From the NCBI GenBank assembly GCA_030280995.1, contig JASXTE010000005.1:39262742-39326741 (forward strand): DNA of 64,000 nt. The letters run 5' to 3'. Numbering within the stretch: position 1 is the first letter of the stretch; every line of letters begins with the position of its first letter. The notes below the pieces were generated by a model, which saw only the letters and a list, made by a program, of their open reading frames with translations, did not search any database and was not told the DNA's origin. Of this stretch, positions 44,453 through 55,630 are shown one piece after another. This DNA comes from Hemileia vastatrix (Eukaryota > Basidiomycota > Pucciniomycetes > Pucciniales > Zaghouaniaceae). The translations under genes were made by a program, and so were the position numbers.

Positions 44453-45688
44453 CGAGCCATGGTCATCAATCATATTAATAAAAAGTCTATGGAGGGCAGG
44501 TCAATCAAGGGCAAGAAGCCTGAAGCAAAAGAGAAAGGCAAGGATGCAAAGTCAGTCAATTTTGCAGTTACTTGCGCAGTGTTGGATTTTAAAGTAAAAG
44601 AAGGAGCAGTTGCAGCGCCACTTATTGCAGCGCATTTGGAGATGTTTGCAGCAAAGCACAAGAAAATGGACCCACCTACAATCAGTAGGCCAAGAAGAGC
44701 TGGCGCTAAGTATGTGAATCAAGAGGATATGGAGGAAGTAGGGTATACTACTAAAGAGAATACACCTGCGCCTATTGAGGATGTTGAAATGAATGGTATG
44801 GAACCAGTTGGTTATGGTGTGGATAATCAGGTAGAAGATCAAACAATGATGATGGAGGAGTCAAAGGTAGTAAAGCAAAGAGTGGTGCCTGCTGAAGTAA
44901 TGCCAGGAACAAAGCGCAATACTCCAAAGAGTCCACCTGGAAGAGAAAAGGCTGGTGCAAAGGCGACTCAACCTAAATGGAGGATTAAGCTCCCGGTTCA
45001 CTCTGATTTTCCTAAGGCAGCTGAGGATTTAGCTGCGCAATGTTTGAAGACTACAGTTTCTGTTCCATTGGGGGTGCTGAAAGCAGTAGCACCAGATGTA
45101 GCCAATGGAATTGTGGATAAGTGCAGGAAGAAAAGGGTTGCTAATTGCGCTGAGTTTGATGTTGGAAAGCAGTCGTTTCACCCAGTTGTTGGATTACCTA
45201 GGGCGCCAAATTATGCAGGACCCTTAGGGTATTTAATGATTACTCTAAATAGTAAGAAAATTAGAGCGTTAGTAGATACAGGTTCGCAAATCAACGTGGT
45301 GTCAGTAGATGATGCTGTGGATTTAGGTGTTCCTGTTAAAGATGGTGAGGGTACTGTTTCAGGAATCGGTGGAGGTAGGTTGCCTGTTATAGGTGTAGCA
45401 GAGTATGTACGCACTAGAGTTGTGGGAGCAATGAGGTATATACATTTTTATGTTCCAATGGGTGAAGTCAAACCAGTTTTAGGTACACCATTTCTAATGG
45501 ATTATTCTGCAACTATAAATTATTGTTTAAATAAGACTATTGGAATAAGGATTATAAATGATGATGGTATTCCAGTAACAGCAGTCTTAGTAGCGCCCAA
45601 GGATGGTGGCTGGGAAACTAAGCACTCTGGAGATGTTCAATTAGAGAAAGAAAGAGAGTTTTATGAGGAAGTCTCAGATATTAGATAG
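44450..45688 (+). pseudogene. Element H gag C-part and aspartic protease
   Basis: A 412-codon open stretch. The first 250 residues are Lys/Glu rich without motifs; then MITLNSKKIRALVDTGSQIN with the catalytic Asp at 45275-45277, and VKPVLGTPFLMDYSATINY, the flap-to-end part of the protease. The open frame ends at a TAG (45686-45688), while the adjoining frame runs on (FSLGTG) into the sequence past N. This could be a programmed frameshift or decay. Confidence 0.8.
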
Positions 45689-45729
45689 GGCGACCACCAG
45701 GAAGGTGCCAAAATTTTCATTAGGGACTG

Positions 45730-45734
45730 GCGTT
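45730..45734 (+). repeat. Left target-site duplication of element N (GCGTT)
   Basis: GCGTT here and at 56774-56778 flank the two LTRs exactly. Joining across restores the codons ACT GGC GTT TTA GGT of H pol. Confidence 0.9.
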
Positions 45735-46835
45735 ATGGTAAGGTAAACTCTTACAGTCGCCTTGCTGTAAGCAGAATCCGGAGGAGATATGTGGATTTAG
45801 CTGAAAACCCCGTCCTTCCAATAAAATAACAAAATGGGAATTCTAAATCACTAAGCTAACCAATCTACTTGAATCTGATTGATAAAAATAATGAAACTCT
45901 AAAATAATTAATGCTTATTGAGATTTAAAGAAAGTGGCTGTTGAGAAAAGAAATACTGATAACAACAATTAAGGTGTACCAGTGAAAGATCTGAAAAGAT
46001 TGACTTTTATGTTTTTATATTAATTTAAATTTATATGAGACAGCAATAATCAAGTCCCAGCGATGAAGACCTTTCTAAAGATACCCTATATGAAGTGTGT
46101 TTTTAATTGTTGAATAGTATTTCTAAAATGTTAAATATAAAAAATATAAAGTTATAAGGTTATTACAATTTATTTAATTTGTTGAGTAATAAAAAATGAG
46201 ACTGTGGTGGTCAATGATTAAGCTGTATGTTCTGTCCCCCCTCTCAATTTCGAGTTTGAGAAGCGCTTAAGTATTCCTAGTCACGTGCCTAAGTTTTCCC
46301 CTCCAGAGCTCTTCCAGAGTCAATCCGGAGCCCGTACGGAGTCTGTACGGAGTCCGTCCGGACTTCCGGACTCAATTTAGAACCTTAAAAACATAATAAA
46401 AAATCTAGAAAAATTACACATAATAGAGCTACTTCCCCTTTATATTCCAAACTAATTTTCGTAGTCTGCGCAGCTCTAATTACCCCGTGAAAATTCATCG
46501 AAGTTAAGTAATTTCTGAAAACGTAAATATTTCTATAAAACTTTAAAATTCATTTAAAAATATAAGAAAAATAGTAAAAATTCTGGGAAAATTTCCCAAG
46601 GTTCTTGAGTGACTTGACTTGATACTTATAAATTTTTCAGACCGTAAAAATAAGTTTTCTCTGTAAAATAAATTGTTTTTGTGTAGGCATTTGCTCGTGA
46701 CCAATTTCTTCATATTTTAAACTCCAATAAATTAAATAAAACCCTTTTATAAAAAATAATAATAACACCAATCTTGCACGCCGTAATAACTCCATTTACG
46801 TATTTAGGTGCCGTACTAAACTTTAGGCTACCACA
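45735..46835 (-). repeat. 3' LTR of element N (1101 bp)
   Basis: On the minus strand TGTGGTAGCC...CTTACCAT. A CpG-rich palindrome cluster (CCGTACGG units) lies at 46325-46373. Confidence 0.9.
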
Positions 46836-46845
46836 TCCTCCCTCC
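46836..46845 (-). other. Polypurine tract of element N
   Basis: GGAGGGAGGA on the minus strand ends exactly at the TGTGG start of the 3' LTR. Confidence 0.8.
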
Positions 46846-47480
46846 AATCGAGAATGTCCCCATTCTTATAACTTTGCATAAGTGGTTGAGCAATTCCAAA
46901 AGAATTATCTTTTCTAATAAAATAATTTGATAAATTTGTTTTAGCTGGTCTTCTTTTAAATCTTTATAATAAAAACGTTCTTTCTTCTTCTCTGGCTTGA
47001 TATAACATAAAATAATATAAATCTTGTGATGATTCCACTACTGAGAGCAAGGTTTGAATCCCTTCAGACTCCCTTATACCAGTCTTCCTTCTTGTCACAG
47101 CATTGAGAGAGTGGATCTTCCTATGAGCCGAATACTCCTGATTCCAACCTCATAGGGCCCCCCACTGAGCCGAATTCTATGATTCCAATCTCGCCATAAG
47201 GTCCTCCAAGCTTCACACCAAAAAAAAATGGCCTAACTATGAGGCACTAAAAAAAATCATTCCCTAAAATCCAACTACCATCCTAACTTCTGATTCCTTC
47301 ATCACAATTTTCAAACTTTGCTATACAGCAAACCCATAAAATACTTTTGCCAGGCTTCCAATAATAATTTTAACTTTAGACCATGTTAAAGCGCCACAAA
47401 TTTCACCTAATTAAACATTATGCTTTCCATAGCATCATTACCACCTAAAATTTTAGCCTCCTAAAGCTTATCAGCACCCA
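46846..47480 (-). other. Untranslated 3' region of N, no gene
   Basis: No open frame of interest. Two near copies of ATTCCAACCTCATAGGGCCC and ATTCCAATCTCGCCATAAGG, each after GAGCCGAAT, lie at 47127-47205. Confidence 0.5.
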
Positions 47481-47494
47481 ATTCCAGAAATAAT

Positions 47495-47930
47495 TGAATA
47501 ACCAGTTTAGAGTCATAGTGGACAGTGATAAATTAAAAGATTGAATTGAGTTATCCAAACAAGATTGACATTCCAGTTTATAGTCTTGGTGGACCAAACA
47601 TATAATCAATTGCCAGTTTATGGTCTTGGTGGACCAAAGATCGTTTAAGTGCATAAATATCTTGATATATTCCTAAGTAAGGCCTAGGCTTGACCAAAGA
47701 TTGAATAAATTTGATAATCCAGTTTAATGTCATAGTGGACCAAACATTTTATCGACAAGTAATCCAGTATAAGGCCATAGTGGTCCAATGAATGTTGAAT
47801 TATCCTGCAGATATTAATTTTCCAGTTTAAAGTCATAGTGGACTAAACAATGAATGAACTACCAGTTTAAAGCCATGGTGGACCAAACATTTAATCGATA
47901 AGAAATCCAGTTTAAGGTCATGGTGGACCC
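47495..47930 (-). repeat. Mini-hairpin repeats, irregular part (about 8 copies)
   Basis: Sense strand form GTCCAC-nnnn-GAC..TAAACTGG, for example near 47502, 47572, 47610, 47718, 47820, 47861 and 47907. Spacing is irregular (about 38-110 bases). Stems vary between copies (AGTC/GACT, GTC/GAC, GGTC/GGCT with G-T pairs). Confidence 0.75.
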
Positions 47931-47971
47931 AACAAATCCAATAAAAAATTTTAACGATAGTCTTGAAATTT

Positions 47972-48750
47972 AGCCAGTTTAAAGTCTTGGAGGACTAACA
48001 GCTCCAAAATTCGTATAAAACCTTAAGGAAAGTCTTGAACAGTAGCCAGTTTAAAGTCTTAGAGGACTAACAGATGTCAAGATAAAGAAAATTATTCTTA
48101 ATGAAAGTCTTGAAAAATAGCCAGTTTAAAGTCTTAGAGGACTAACAGCTCCGAAATTTGTATAAAACCCTTAAGGAAAGTCTTGAACAGTAGCCAGTTT
48201 AAAGTCTTGGAGGACTAACAGATCCAAAATTTGTGTATATAAAAAAAAACTTTAAAGAACGTCTTGAACAGTAGCCAGTTTAAAGTCTTGGAGGACTAAA
48301 AGATCCAAAATATGTATAAAAAAACCTTAAAGAACGTCTTGAACAGTAGCCAGTTTAAAGTCTTGGAGGACTAAAAGATCCAAAATACGTATAAAAAAAG
48401 CCTTAAAGAACGTCTTGAACAGTAGCCAGTTTAAAGTCTTGGAGGACTAAAAGATCCAAAATATGTATAAAAAAACCTTAAAGAACGTCTTGAACAGTAG
48501 CCAGTTTAAAGTCTTGGAGGACTAACAGCTCCAAAATTCGTATAAAAAAAACTTAAAGAACGTCTTGAACACTAGCCAGTTTAAAGTCTTGGAGGACTAA
48601 CAACTCCATAATTTGTATAAAACCCTTAAGGAAAGTCTTGAACAGTAGCCAGTTTAAAGTCTTGGAGGACTAAAAGATCCAAAATATGTATAAAAAACCT
48701 TAAAGAACGTCTTGAAAAGTAGCCAGTTTAAAGTCTTGGAGGACTAACAG
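47972..48750 (-). repeat. Tandem array, 11 units of 72-81 bp, each with a mini-hairpin
   Basis: AGCCAGTTTAAAGTCTTGG occurs at 47972, 48044, 48119, 48192, 48273, 48348, 48424, 48499, 48574, 48647 and 48721. Each is followed by AGGACTAA and a related spacer (ATCCAAAAT.. CCTTAAAGAACGTCTTGAAC). On the sense strand AGTC-CTCCAA-GACT forms the hairpin. Spacers are homologous, so it is a minisatellite, not a CRISPR array. Confidence 0.9.
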
Positions 48751-48869
48751 ATATCTTGAAGTAAAATCCCATTGGTATTGAGTTCTCCTAGACCCTGTTT
48801 CCTGTCTAAACTAAATGAATAAAACTAAAAAGAATGAAGACTGAAAAATAAAATTAAGAAATATAATAA

Positions 48870-49020
48870 TGATTTTGATTTAATTAATTATTTTTTTTTT
48901 ATTTTATTTTTATTTTTTATTTATTTTATTTTATTTTTATTTTTTTTTTTCCATTAATAATTTTTTTTTTTTATTTTTATTTTTTTTTTTTAATTTTAAT
49001 TTGTTTTTTTATTTTAAAAT
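48870..49020. repeat. T/A low-complexity tract
   Basis: Runs of TTTTATTTTTATTTTTT over about 150 bases. Confidence 0.8.
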
Positions 49021-49159
49021 AAAAGATTTTAGAAAAGGTAGTTTTGAAATAAAAGTTAAAATTTAATTTTAAAGAAAGATAAATGAATGTGAAAAGAAGG
49101 ATAAAAAAAGGTAAAAAGAATTATCAAAATTAAAATTTTAAGAGATGCCCCCCGGCCAT

Positions 49160-49215
49160 TTGATGAGCCGTACCCTTGACATCATACCCACATCCAAGTG
49201 CAACTTGATGTGGTT
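49160..49215 (-). repeat. Short inverted repeat in N 3' region
   Basis: CCACATCCAAGT and ACTTGATGTGG, separated by GCA, form a hairpin with one bulge at about 49189-49214. Confidence 0.6.
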
Positions 49216-49283
49216 ACACAATTTTAAGAAATTGAAAAGAAAAGAAAATAAATGAAAGTTTTTAAAAGATAATTTTTATAATG

Positions 49284-49347
49284 ATGATCACTGGGTGGGC
49301 TCCCTCTAATTTATAAAAATGATTAGAGACCACCAGTGAGCATCACC
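49284..49347 (-). repeat. Imperfect palindrome in N 3' region
   Basis: GATGATCACTGGGTGGGC..CTCTAAT and ATTAGAGACCACCAGTGAGC ATC are reverse complements with a few mismatches around a short loop. Confidence 0.75.
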
Positions 49348-49814
49348 TTTACAATAATTCATAATATATATTAAAGAAAAGAAATCACAATCTAACATAA
49401 AAAAATCAAAAACAAAATAAAATAAAAAAAATCTTGAATCCGGCGTTGAGAGCGGTGTCTCTTGATTTGTTCCAGTTTATAGTCTTAGTGGACTTCCTAA
49501 AATTAAAAGACAAAGCCAGGATTCAACTAGAAACAGGGAAAATTTTGGAAACGAACATTATGGGGTAATTGTGTATAGAGCAGCCAGCCCATCAATTACC
49601 CCCACACTTGCCAATATTTAATTAAGAAGGTTCCACTGTGAACACTCCTTCCAATAAATTTTAAAATTTTCCAACACTATCTTCACCCATATTTTAAGTA
49701 TTTTAAGTTTTTGAAAATTTCAAAGAAGGTCTTCTTGAATTTCGTTAAGTTTCATCATAGTTTCGTCGACCATATACAGTGTAACGATAGTAAAGTATTT
49801 TGATAAAAAAAAGA

Positions 49815-50035
49815 AGATAGTTTATCCTCGTTGCGGAGGTCATCATAAAATTTTGTTGGTATTATAGTTTATTCTCATTGCGGAGGTATCCATATAATTT
49901 CATAAATGTCATTAAAATTGTAGTTTATCCTCATTTCGGAGTTCAATAAAATTTGATAAATGTCATAGTTTATCCTCATTGCGGAGGAATCCATAAAGTT
50001 TCATTGATTTCATAGTTTATCCTCATTGCGGAGGA
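49815..50035 (-). repeat. Mini-hairpin repeats at the end of N pol (5 copies)
   Basis: Copies of sense CCTCCGCAATGAGGATAAAC occur at about 49818, 49864, 49920, 49964 and 50012 (stem CCTC/GAGG, loop CGCAAT). The last one encodes the C-terminal RNEDKL and stop of pol. Spacing is about 45-55 bases. Confidence 0.85.
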
Positions 50036-53000
50036 AGACTTCGGCACTCCTGGTGCCTCTAGGATAGAACCGTTTCACTTGATCGGCCGCTACCCTCTTC
50101 TTTAATACTACTCCATCCAACTCTTCTAGCACATATGAACCGCTGGAAACTTGCTCCTTGATTTTATACGGTCCATTCCACCTATCTGCAAACATCTTTC
50201 CCCACTGACTTTCCAAACTCCTATTATACACCAGGACCATATCACCTGGGTTCAAAGGTTTCCTTAATTGATGTGCCAACCGCTCATCCCAATATCTAAC
50301 TGATTGATTTCGGATCTTCATCATCCGTGAATATGCCTTTTCTAAATATTCTTCTTTCTTTTCTAGCTGCATCATTCTTGCACACAATAATTCTTCAGTA
50401 GTTTTGACCGTGTCCCAGTCAACTCCAAGATATGATTCAGCTTCTAAATCAACCGGTAAAACTGCTTTCTGTCCAAAAACAAGTTCATAAGGTGAAAATC
50501 CGGTTGTCCTTTTGGCAGTGATTCGATCAGCAAATAAAACTAAAGGTAAATAGTGCCTCCACTTTTCAGCACTTGTCCCACACATTTTAACTAAAGCATC
50601 CTTAATAACTTGATGCCCTCTTTCAACCATGCCTTCAGCTTCAGGATAATATGGGGTTGCTACCCTAACCTTTGATTCAACTTTCAATACGGCCTCTTTA
50701 AACTCTGTCCCAAATTCAGGACCTCCATCTACCGTTACCAACTTCATCACCCCATACCTATATACCCAATTATTCAAAAAAAATTCTGCCACATTTTTGG
50801 CAGTTAAATTAATAAGAGGCGCTGCCTCTACCCAACCAGATAAATCATCTCTGGCCACAATTAAATATTTATACCGCCCCTCTTTTATATGAACGGCATC
50901 TAAACTAACTCTTCCAAAGAGCGTATATTCACCGGTCGCGCGTCCAGGTTCTTTTGGCCTTAAATAACTTCGTCTTTGACATTCTTTGCATGACTGAACC
51001 CACTGTTTAACAGCCATCTTCATGCCAGGCCACCAAAATCGATCAGAAATTCTTCTAAACGTTTCTCCAACGCCTCTATGCCCGAGATCTTCATGCAGTG
51101 ATTTCAAAACTAATTCTTGCCCCTTCTGTTGAGTTATAACTACTTGAGGATTTGGATACCTCCTCCTCATTAAACGTCGACCAGATAGGTAAAACTTAGA
51201 TGACTTCCTCTTGATAGCCACCCATTCATCGTCTTCACAATCTTCTGGCCTCTCTAAAGTCAACAAATATTTGACTAACAAAAAATAAAAACCAGTCTGA
51301 CCCCAGACTTCATCTTGAAAATCGATTAATATAACATCAATAGGGACTTCTCTATCACCAATATCACCTGCACATGAATGAGCCAATAATCGTTGACCCC
51401 TAAATAAATCTTTAATCAAGCTATGTTGACGTTTTTCTTCTGAACCTTTGGATCCTTCGTAAACCTTATTTGAAAATACCTCTTTCTCTTTATCCACCCT
51501 TTTATTTAAATTCTCTAATTCTCCAACATATACACCATTCCTTAATTTACTACTATCCCACACTACCAATCCATTTTCCTCTACATACACCACATCTTCT
51601 TCTACCTCCTCTCTGCCGAATTTATCTACACCTTTTCCAACACCTTTATTAACATAAAAACTATTTTCCAGTTTATCCTCTTGGTGGAGGTCATCATCAT
51701 CATAATCTAAACACAATAGTCCTGCCAGTTTAACCTCATGGGGGAGGTATGGAAAGTCTTCAGCTCCTTTAGTGCTGGCTTTGATAATAGGTATATCTTC
51801 ATTGAACTCTTCTGAGTCTGAATCTTCTTCAGTGGGTGGTCTCCTTGATAAACCATCTGGCATAGTAAAAGTTTTGCCAGGCTTATGAACTAAATCAAAC
51901 GAAAAATGTTGAATAAAAGCTACCCATCTGGTCATGGGTGCGTTCGGTAAACTTGGGGAATTAATCATCTGGATTAATGATTTCGCATCCACTTGCAACT
52001 CAAAATGTTGCCCCCACAAAATATGCTGAAGTTTCTTCAGTATTTTCGCCACACCACATAATTCCAATTTTGGTTGAGAATATCTTGATTCGACCTCAGT
52101 AAATACTACAGATTCATACCTAACTGGCCTGATGTAACCAGCTTTATCCATCTGAGACAAAACCGCCCCAGCTGCAATCTGACTTGAATCAACTGCTAAA
52201 TAAATTCTGCCAGCATCTTTTCCATAATCCAACTTGTGCAGGACTAAATCCTTCCCTACAGCCTCCTTCAACTTCACAAACGCCTTCTCACACTCTTCAT
52301 CCCACTCCCAGTCTGCATCCTTTCTCGTTAACCGTCTCAATGGAGCTGCCAATGAAGAAAAGTCCTTGATAAACATTCTAACATATACGCAAACGCCTAA
52401 AAACCCTCTAACTTCGGTCGTATTCTTGGGTCTTGGCCAGGACTGAATTTTGTTAACTTTCTTCTTGGACATAATCCTACCCTCTCTACATACCACATGG
52501 CCTAATATTTCTAAGGCTGGCACACAACATGAAAATTTTGAACCTGAAATAGTTAAACCAGCCTCTTCAATTCGAAACAAGATTCTTTCTAAAGTAATTG
52601 CAAACTCCCAAATGAATTTGCGTATCCCGGGATTCTCTTCCAACACCTGGTTATCATAGTCGGTTGTTGGTCCCTTAATTCCTCCATCATCTATAAAGAT
52701 TCCAGCATATTGTGGAATTTCATCTTGAAGGATCCAAGCCATCTGAGCTTGATAAACTGCAACCGAATTTGTTGCTCCTTGAGGTAATCTTGTTAACTGT
52801 AAACGTCCAAGTGGCGTATCGAATGTAGTGAGAGGCCTTGAGTCCGGATGTAACTCTCTCTCATCATATCCGCCCATAATATCTCCCAAACCATAACACA
52901 CTCTCCCTGCAAACGCTTCAACAAACTCCTCAGCACTAGGTGGTATCCCAGCATCCTTTATTGTAACCCTATTTAATTCCCTAAGATCATGAACAACTCT

Positions 53001-54230
53001 AAGCTTGCCATTCGGTTTCTTGATACAAAATACCGGACTAGAATAACTTGATTTTGATTGCTCATACAGTCCAGTGCGTATCCGTTCTCTGACAACTTCA
53101 ATATAGGCTTCTTTTAATGCAGCCGGAATAGGAATCGGTTTCTGCTACCACGGTTCATGACATACCACAGGAATCTTGTAAGGCTCCCCATAGGAATGCT
53201 TCAACACACCCCTCTCCTCTTCTACAAAAGCAATGGCCTTCTCTTGCTTGACCATCACATCCAACAACAACTTCTTCTCTTCTCCAGACAACCAACCATC
53301 AGGTCCAAAATTAACAACACCCAGTCTCTCAAAAGTGATTCTTGACGTCTCAGAAAATTCAGGCGGATTCTTTACCAAGGGACTTTCATAAGGATTTCTT
53401 GATAACCTTGGTCTTCTCAAGGGTGGATTTAATTCAGCAGGTAGCGGTTCATTAATAGGTCGAACTTTATTTGCTACTTTCTTATATTTGGCTGCGTCCA
53501 CATCTAAATTAACTTGAGGTAAAACATTTTCTTTTGTATCGCCATTAAAACTTTCATCAAATGAATCTTCTTCATCGCCAGAATCAGAATAAGAAAAATT
53601 AGAAAAATATTTTATTTCATTTTTAAATTTTACACTTTTCTCCTTTCCCTCGTCTAATTTATAAACAGATTTTCCAACACCTTTGCTTCCCTTATCCAAC
53701 ATTAAATCACCTGTAAAGAAAGTCGGCAGTTTAACCTCTTGCTGGAGGACCGGAATTGAATTTTCACAAAAATTATTTTTTTGAGTTTTAATTATACTGA
53801 GATTTTTTATTGGGTTTTGATGAGATAATTGCAGTTTACCCTCTTGCTGGAGGTCCAAAATAGAAGGAGATAATTGCAGTTTAACCTCTTGCTGGAGGTC
53901 CAAAAACATACCCTTCCAATTTTTATCCAACCTAATTTGGCCCATTTTGCCTTTTTTACCATTTTTAAATTTAATAGAAAAACAGGGTAAATCCAATAAA
54001 CATATAGAAAAGTCCAAAACGTATTTGCACTCCAAAGTAATATTAACAGAAAATAATTGAGAATCCACTTGAATTATCTCCAAGTGAGCTGACCTATTGC
54101 AATCCGGGATCTCATCCTGAGGAGAGATTACAACATTAGAGCGATCAGCCCCTGCTACCCCAAAAAATGAGGGCATCCATAATAATTTGAATCCTGAATA
54201 AATTGAAGACATAACAATAAAAAAAAAAAT
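50010..54230 (-). CDS. Element N pol: RT, RNase H and integrase
   Basis: One frame from 54230 to 50010 with a single TAG at 53145-53147 (H has Lys there). The first 300 residues are a linker with repeated LQQEVKL peptides. RT has KLRVVHDLRELNRVTIKDAG and FIDDGGIKGP, catalytic FIDD at 52687-52698 instead of YxDD, as in H. RNase H shows IYLAVDSSQIAAGAVLSQ and TMPDGLSRRPP. Integrase has an HHCC finger (HEDLGHRGVG ... CKECQRR), then SLDAVHIKEG, TVDGGPEFGTEF and YYPEAEGMVERGHQVI with D, D, E intact, and a C-part (NPGDMVLVYNRSLESQWG). No chromodomain. Whether the TAG is leaky is unknown. Confidence 0.85.
53145..53147 (-). other. Single in-frame TAG in N pol
   Basis: TGG TAG CAG AAA on the minus strand, between linker and RT. 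The frame is open before and after. Either a single inactivating change or a readthrough site. Confidence 0.7.
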
Positions 54231-54262
54231 TCAGCCGAGTTTAGGTAGTTTATCCTCATTTC
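53725..54262 (-). repeat. Mini-hairpins inside N coding DNA (4 copies)
   Basis: Sense CCTCCAGCAAGAGGTTAAAC at about 53730, 53832 and 53877 encodes LQQE-V/G-KL peptides; CACCGAAATGAGGATAAAC near 54246 sits between the gag stop (TAA 54270-54272) and a TGA (54231-54233). Confidence 0.8.
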
Positions 54263-54269
54263 GGTGGAA

Positions 54270-55475
54270 TTAAATTCTTGATATCCCCTGGAGATAATCC
54301 ATAATTTTGCCCCAAGGGCTTATCCACCGATTCCATAAAACCCAAAAATAAACCCCCATAATTTGTCCTGCCATTGGACATAAAAAATAAACAACCCTTT
54401 TCCAAAATATGAGTGCATCCAATTTATGCACTCTATTATCAAATGCCACTACACTCTTTATTAGTGCAGGGAAAACCATATCCTCCATAAAAATCTCTTC
54501 CTGAGATTGAAACAAATCCACCATACATATACCAGATTCATAAACCATATCCACATCTGAATTGCAGACAGTCTCCGCTTTTGAAGACAAAACCTGAGGT
54601 AAATATTCCTCTAAATCAAATTCCAAATTATCCAAAACAAAATTATCCCCAACGTCCAAATTTTCTTCATCAGTGACAATAATATCTTCATCTTCAGAAA
54701 CCTCTTCTTTCCAAACAGAAGAGTCAACAAAAATAATATCTTCAAGCTGGACAAAATCTTCAGGAATGGCTGAATCCGGAATTTCATCAGTAACTAGTTC
54801 TTTTACACCATCCTCTTCTATCTCTTGAGCGACCTCAGTGTCTTGTCCAGAGTCCAAATCAACAGAGTTATGAGTATCCAGATGTTCCAAAATAGCCTTC
54901 TTTAGCACCTCCATACCAGGAAGCCTAGTTTCTCCATCTGGGAGATCCTTCATTAAATTCCCATTAATAAGCACCATCAAAACATTTTTCTTAACCTTTT
55001 CCCCCATAGCATCCCAAAAAACATACTTTGATGCATTATCATGAAATAAAATTTCATACTCCAACAAATAATCTAGAACCACCTGAAATTCAACCATAAA
55101 CTGATGATACTGATGCAGAGATGTTACACCACCTTTTGATTCCCATTTCCTAGCTATATCCTTTAGATCCTCCAATGAATAAACTTTTGGCCACCTTTTT
55201 TCCATTTCCATCTTGAGCTTTCTCCAATCTTGATCTTTATAACCATCCATAGAAATAACCTCCTTTTCCACCTCTCTGTCCAAAATAAAGAACCTAATCT
55301 GCTTCACCATATCCAAAGGTAAAGCACCACCAATCGCAGCTGCAGTTTCATACCTATGTAAAAATCCTTCTAAATCATCTCGAGAAAACTTGGACCCAAC
55401 CCAAGATACAATCCTTACTGATGCCCTAACAGGTACACCAGCAGCCAACACAGCAGTTCCACTAGTAGAAGACAT
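54270..55475 (-). CDS. Element N gag, without zinc knuckle or protease
   Basis: ATG at 55475 (MSSTSGTAVLAAGVPVRA; an upstream in-frame ATG at 55502 is possible) to TAA at 54270. The capsid-like part (LPLDMVKQIRFFILDREVEK, MDGYKDQDWRKLK) aligns with gag of A and H. From about residue 225 it is acidic (EEVSEDEDIIVTDEENLD). No CCHC motif is present, and no D-S/T-G protease occurs in a retropepsin context here or in the following linker. It is in the same frame as pol, separated by TAA and TGA. Confidence 0.8.
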   Translation of the reverse strand: MSSTSGTAVLAAGVPVRASVRIVSWVGSKFSRDDLEGFLHRYETAAAIGGALPLDMVKQIRFFILDREVEKEVISMDGYKDQDWRKLKMEMEKRWPKVYSLEDLKDIARKWESKGGVTSLHQYHQFMVEFQVVLDYLLEYEILFHDNASKYVFWDAMGEKVKKNVLMVLINGNLMKDLPDGETRLPGMEVLKKAILEHLDTHNSVDLDSGQDTEVAQEIEEDGVKELVTDEIPDSAIPEDFVQLEDIIFVDSSVWKEEVSEDEDIIVTDEENLDVGDNFVLDNLEFDLEEYLPQVLSSKAETVCNSDVDMVYESGICMVDLFQSQEEIFMEDMVFPALIKSVVAFDNRVHKLDALIFWKRVVYFLCPMAGQIMGVYFWVLWNRWISPWGKIMDYLQGISRI

Positions 55476-55630
55476 CCCAAAACATAAGAAAAGCGTTAAC
55501 AACCGTTAAAATAACAAGCCTCTTGCAGGCCAATAACAAAATCCAATTAGAGTTCCAGAGAATAAGCCTCTTTCAGGCTAAGAAAGTCCTAGATCCAAGT
55601 AAGTCTTTAAAGAAAGCTAGAGAAATCGAT

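Noticed and set aside
44552..44960. Minus-strand frames opposite H gag-protease
   Set aside because: Shadows of the long plus-strand frame with no independent motif; unlike the Y/Z antisense gene they are not matched by a second copy.
47972..48750. Regular repeat-spacer array resembling CRISPR
   Set aside because: Spacers are homologous to each other, the period drifts from 72 to 81 bp, and the host is eukaryotic. It is a minisatellite in the N untranslated region.
54840..54870. D-S-G in N gag (DLDSGQD) as a possible protease active site
   Set aside because: Surrounded by acidic residues without the hydrophobic strand and following A/S/T-x-hydrophobic pattern of retropepsins.
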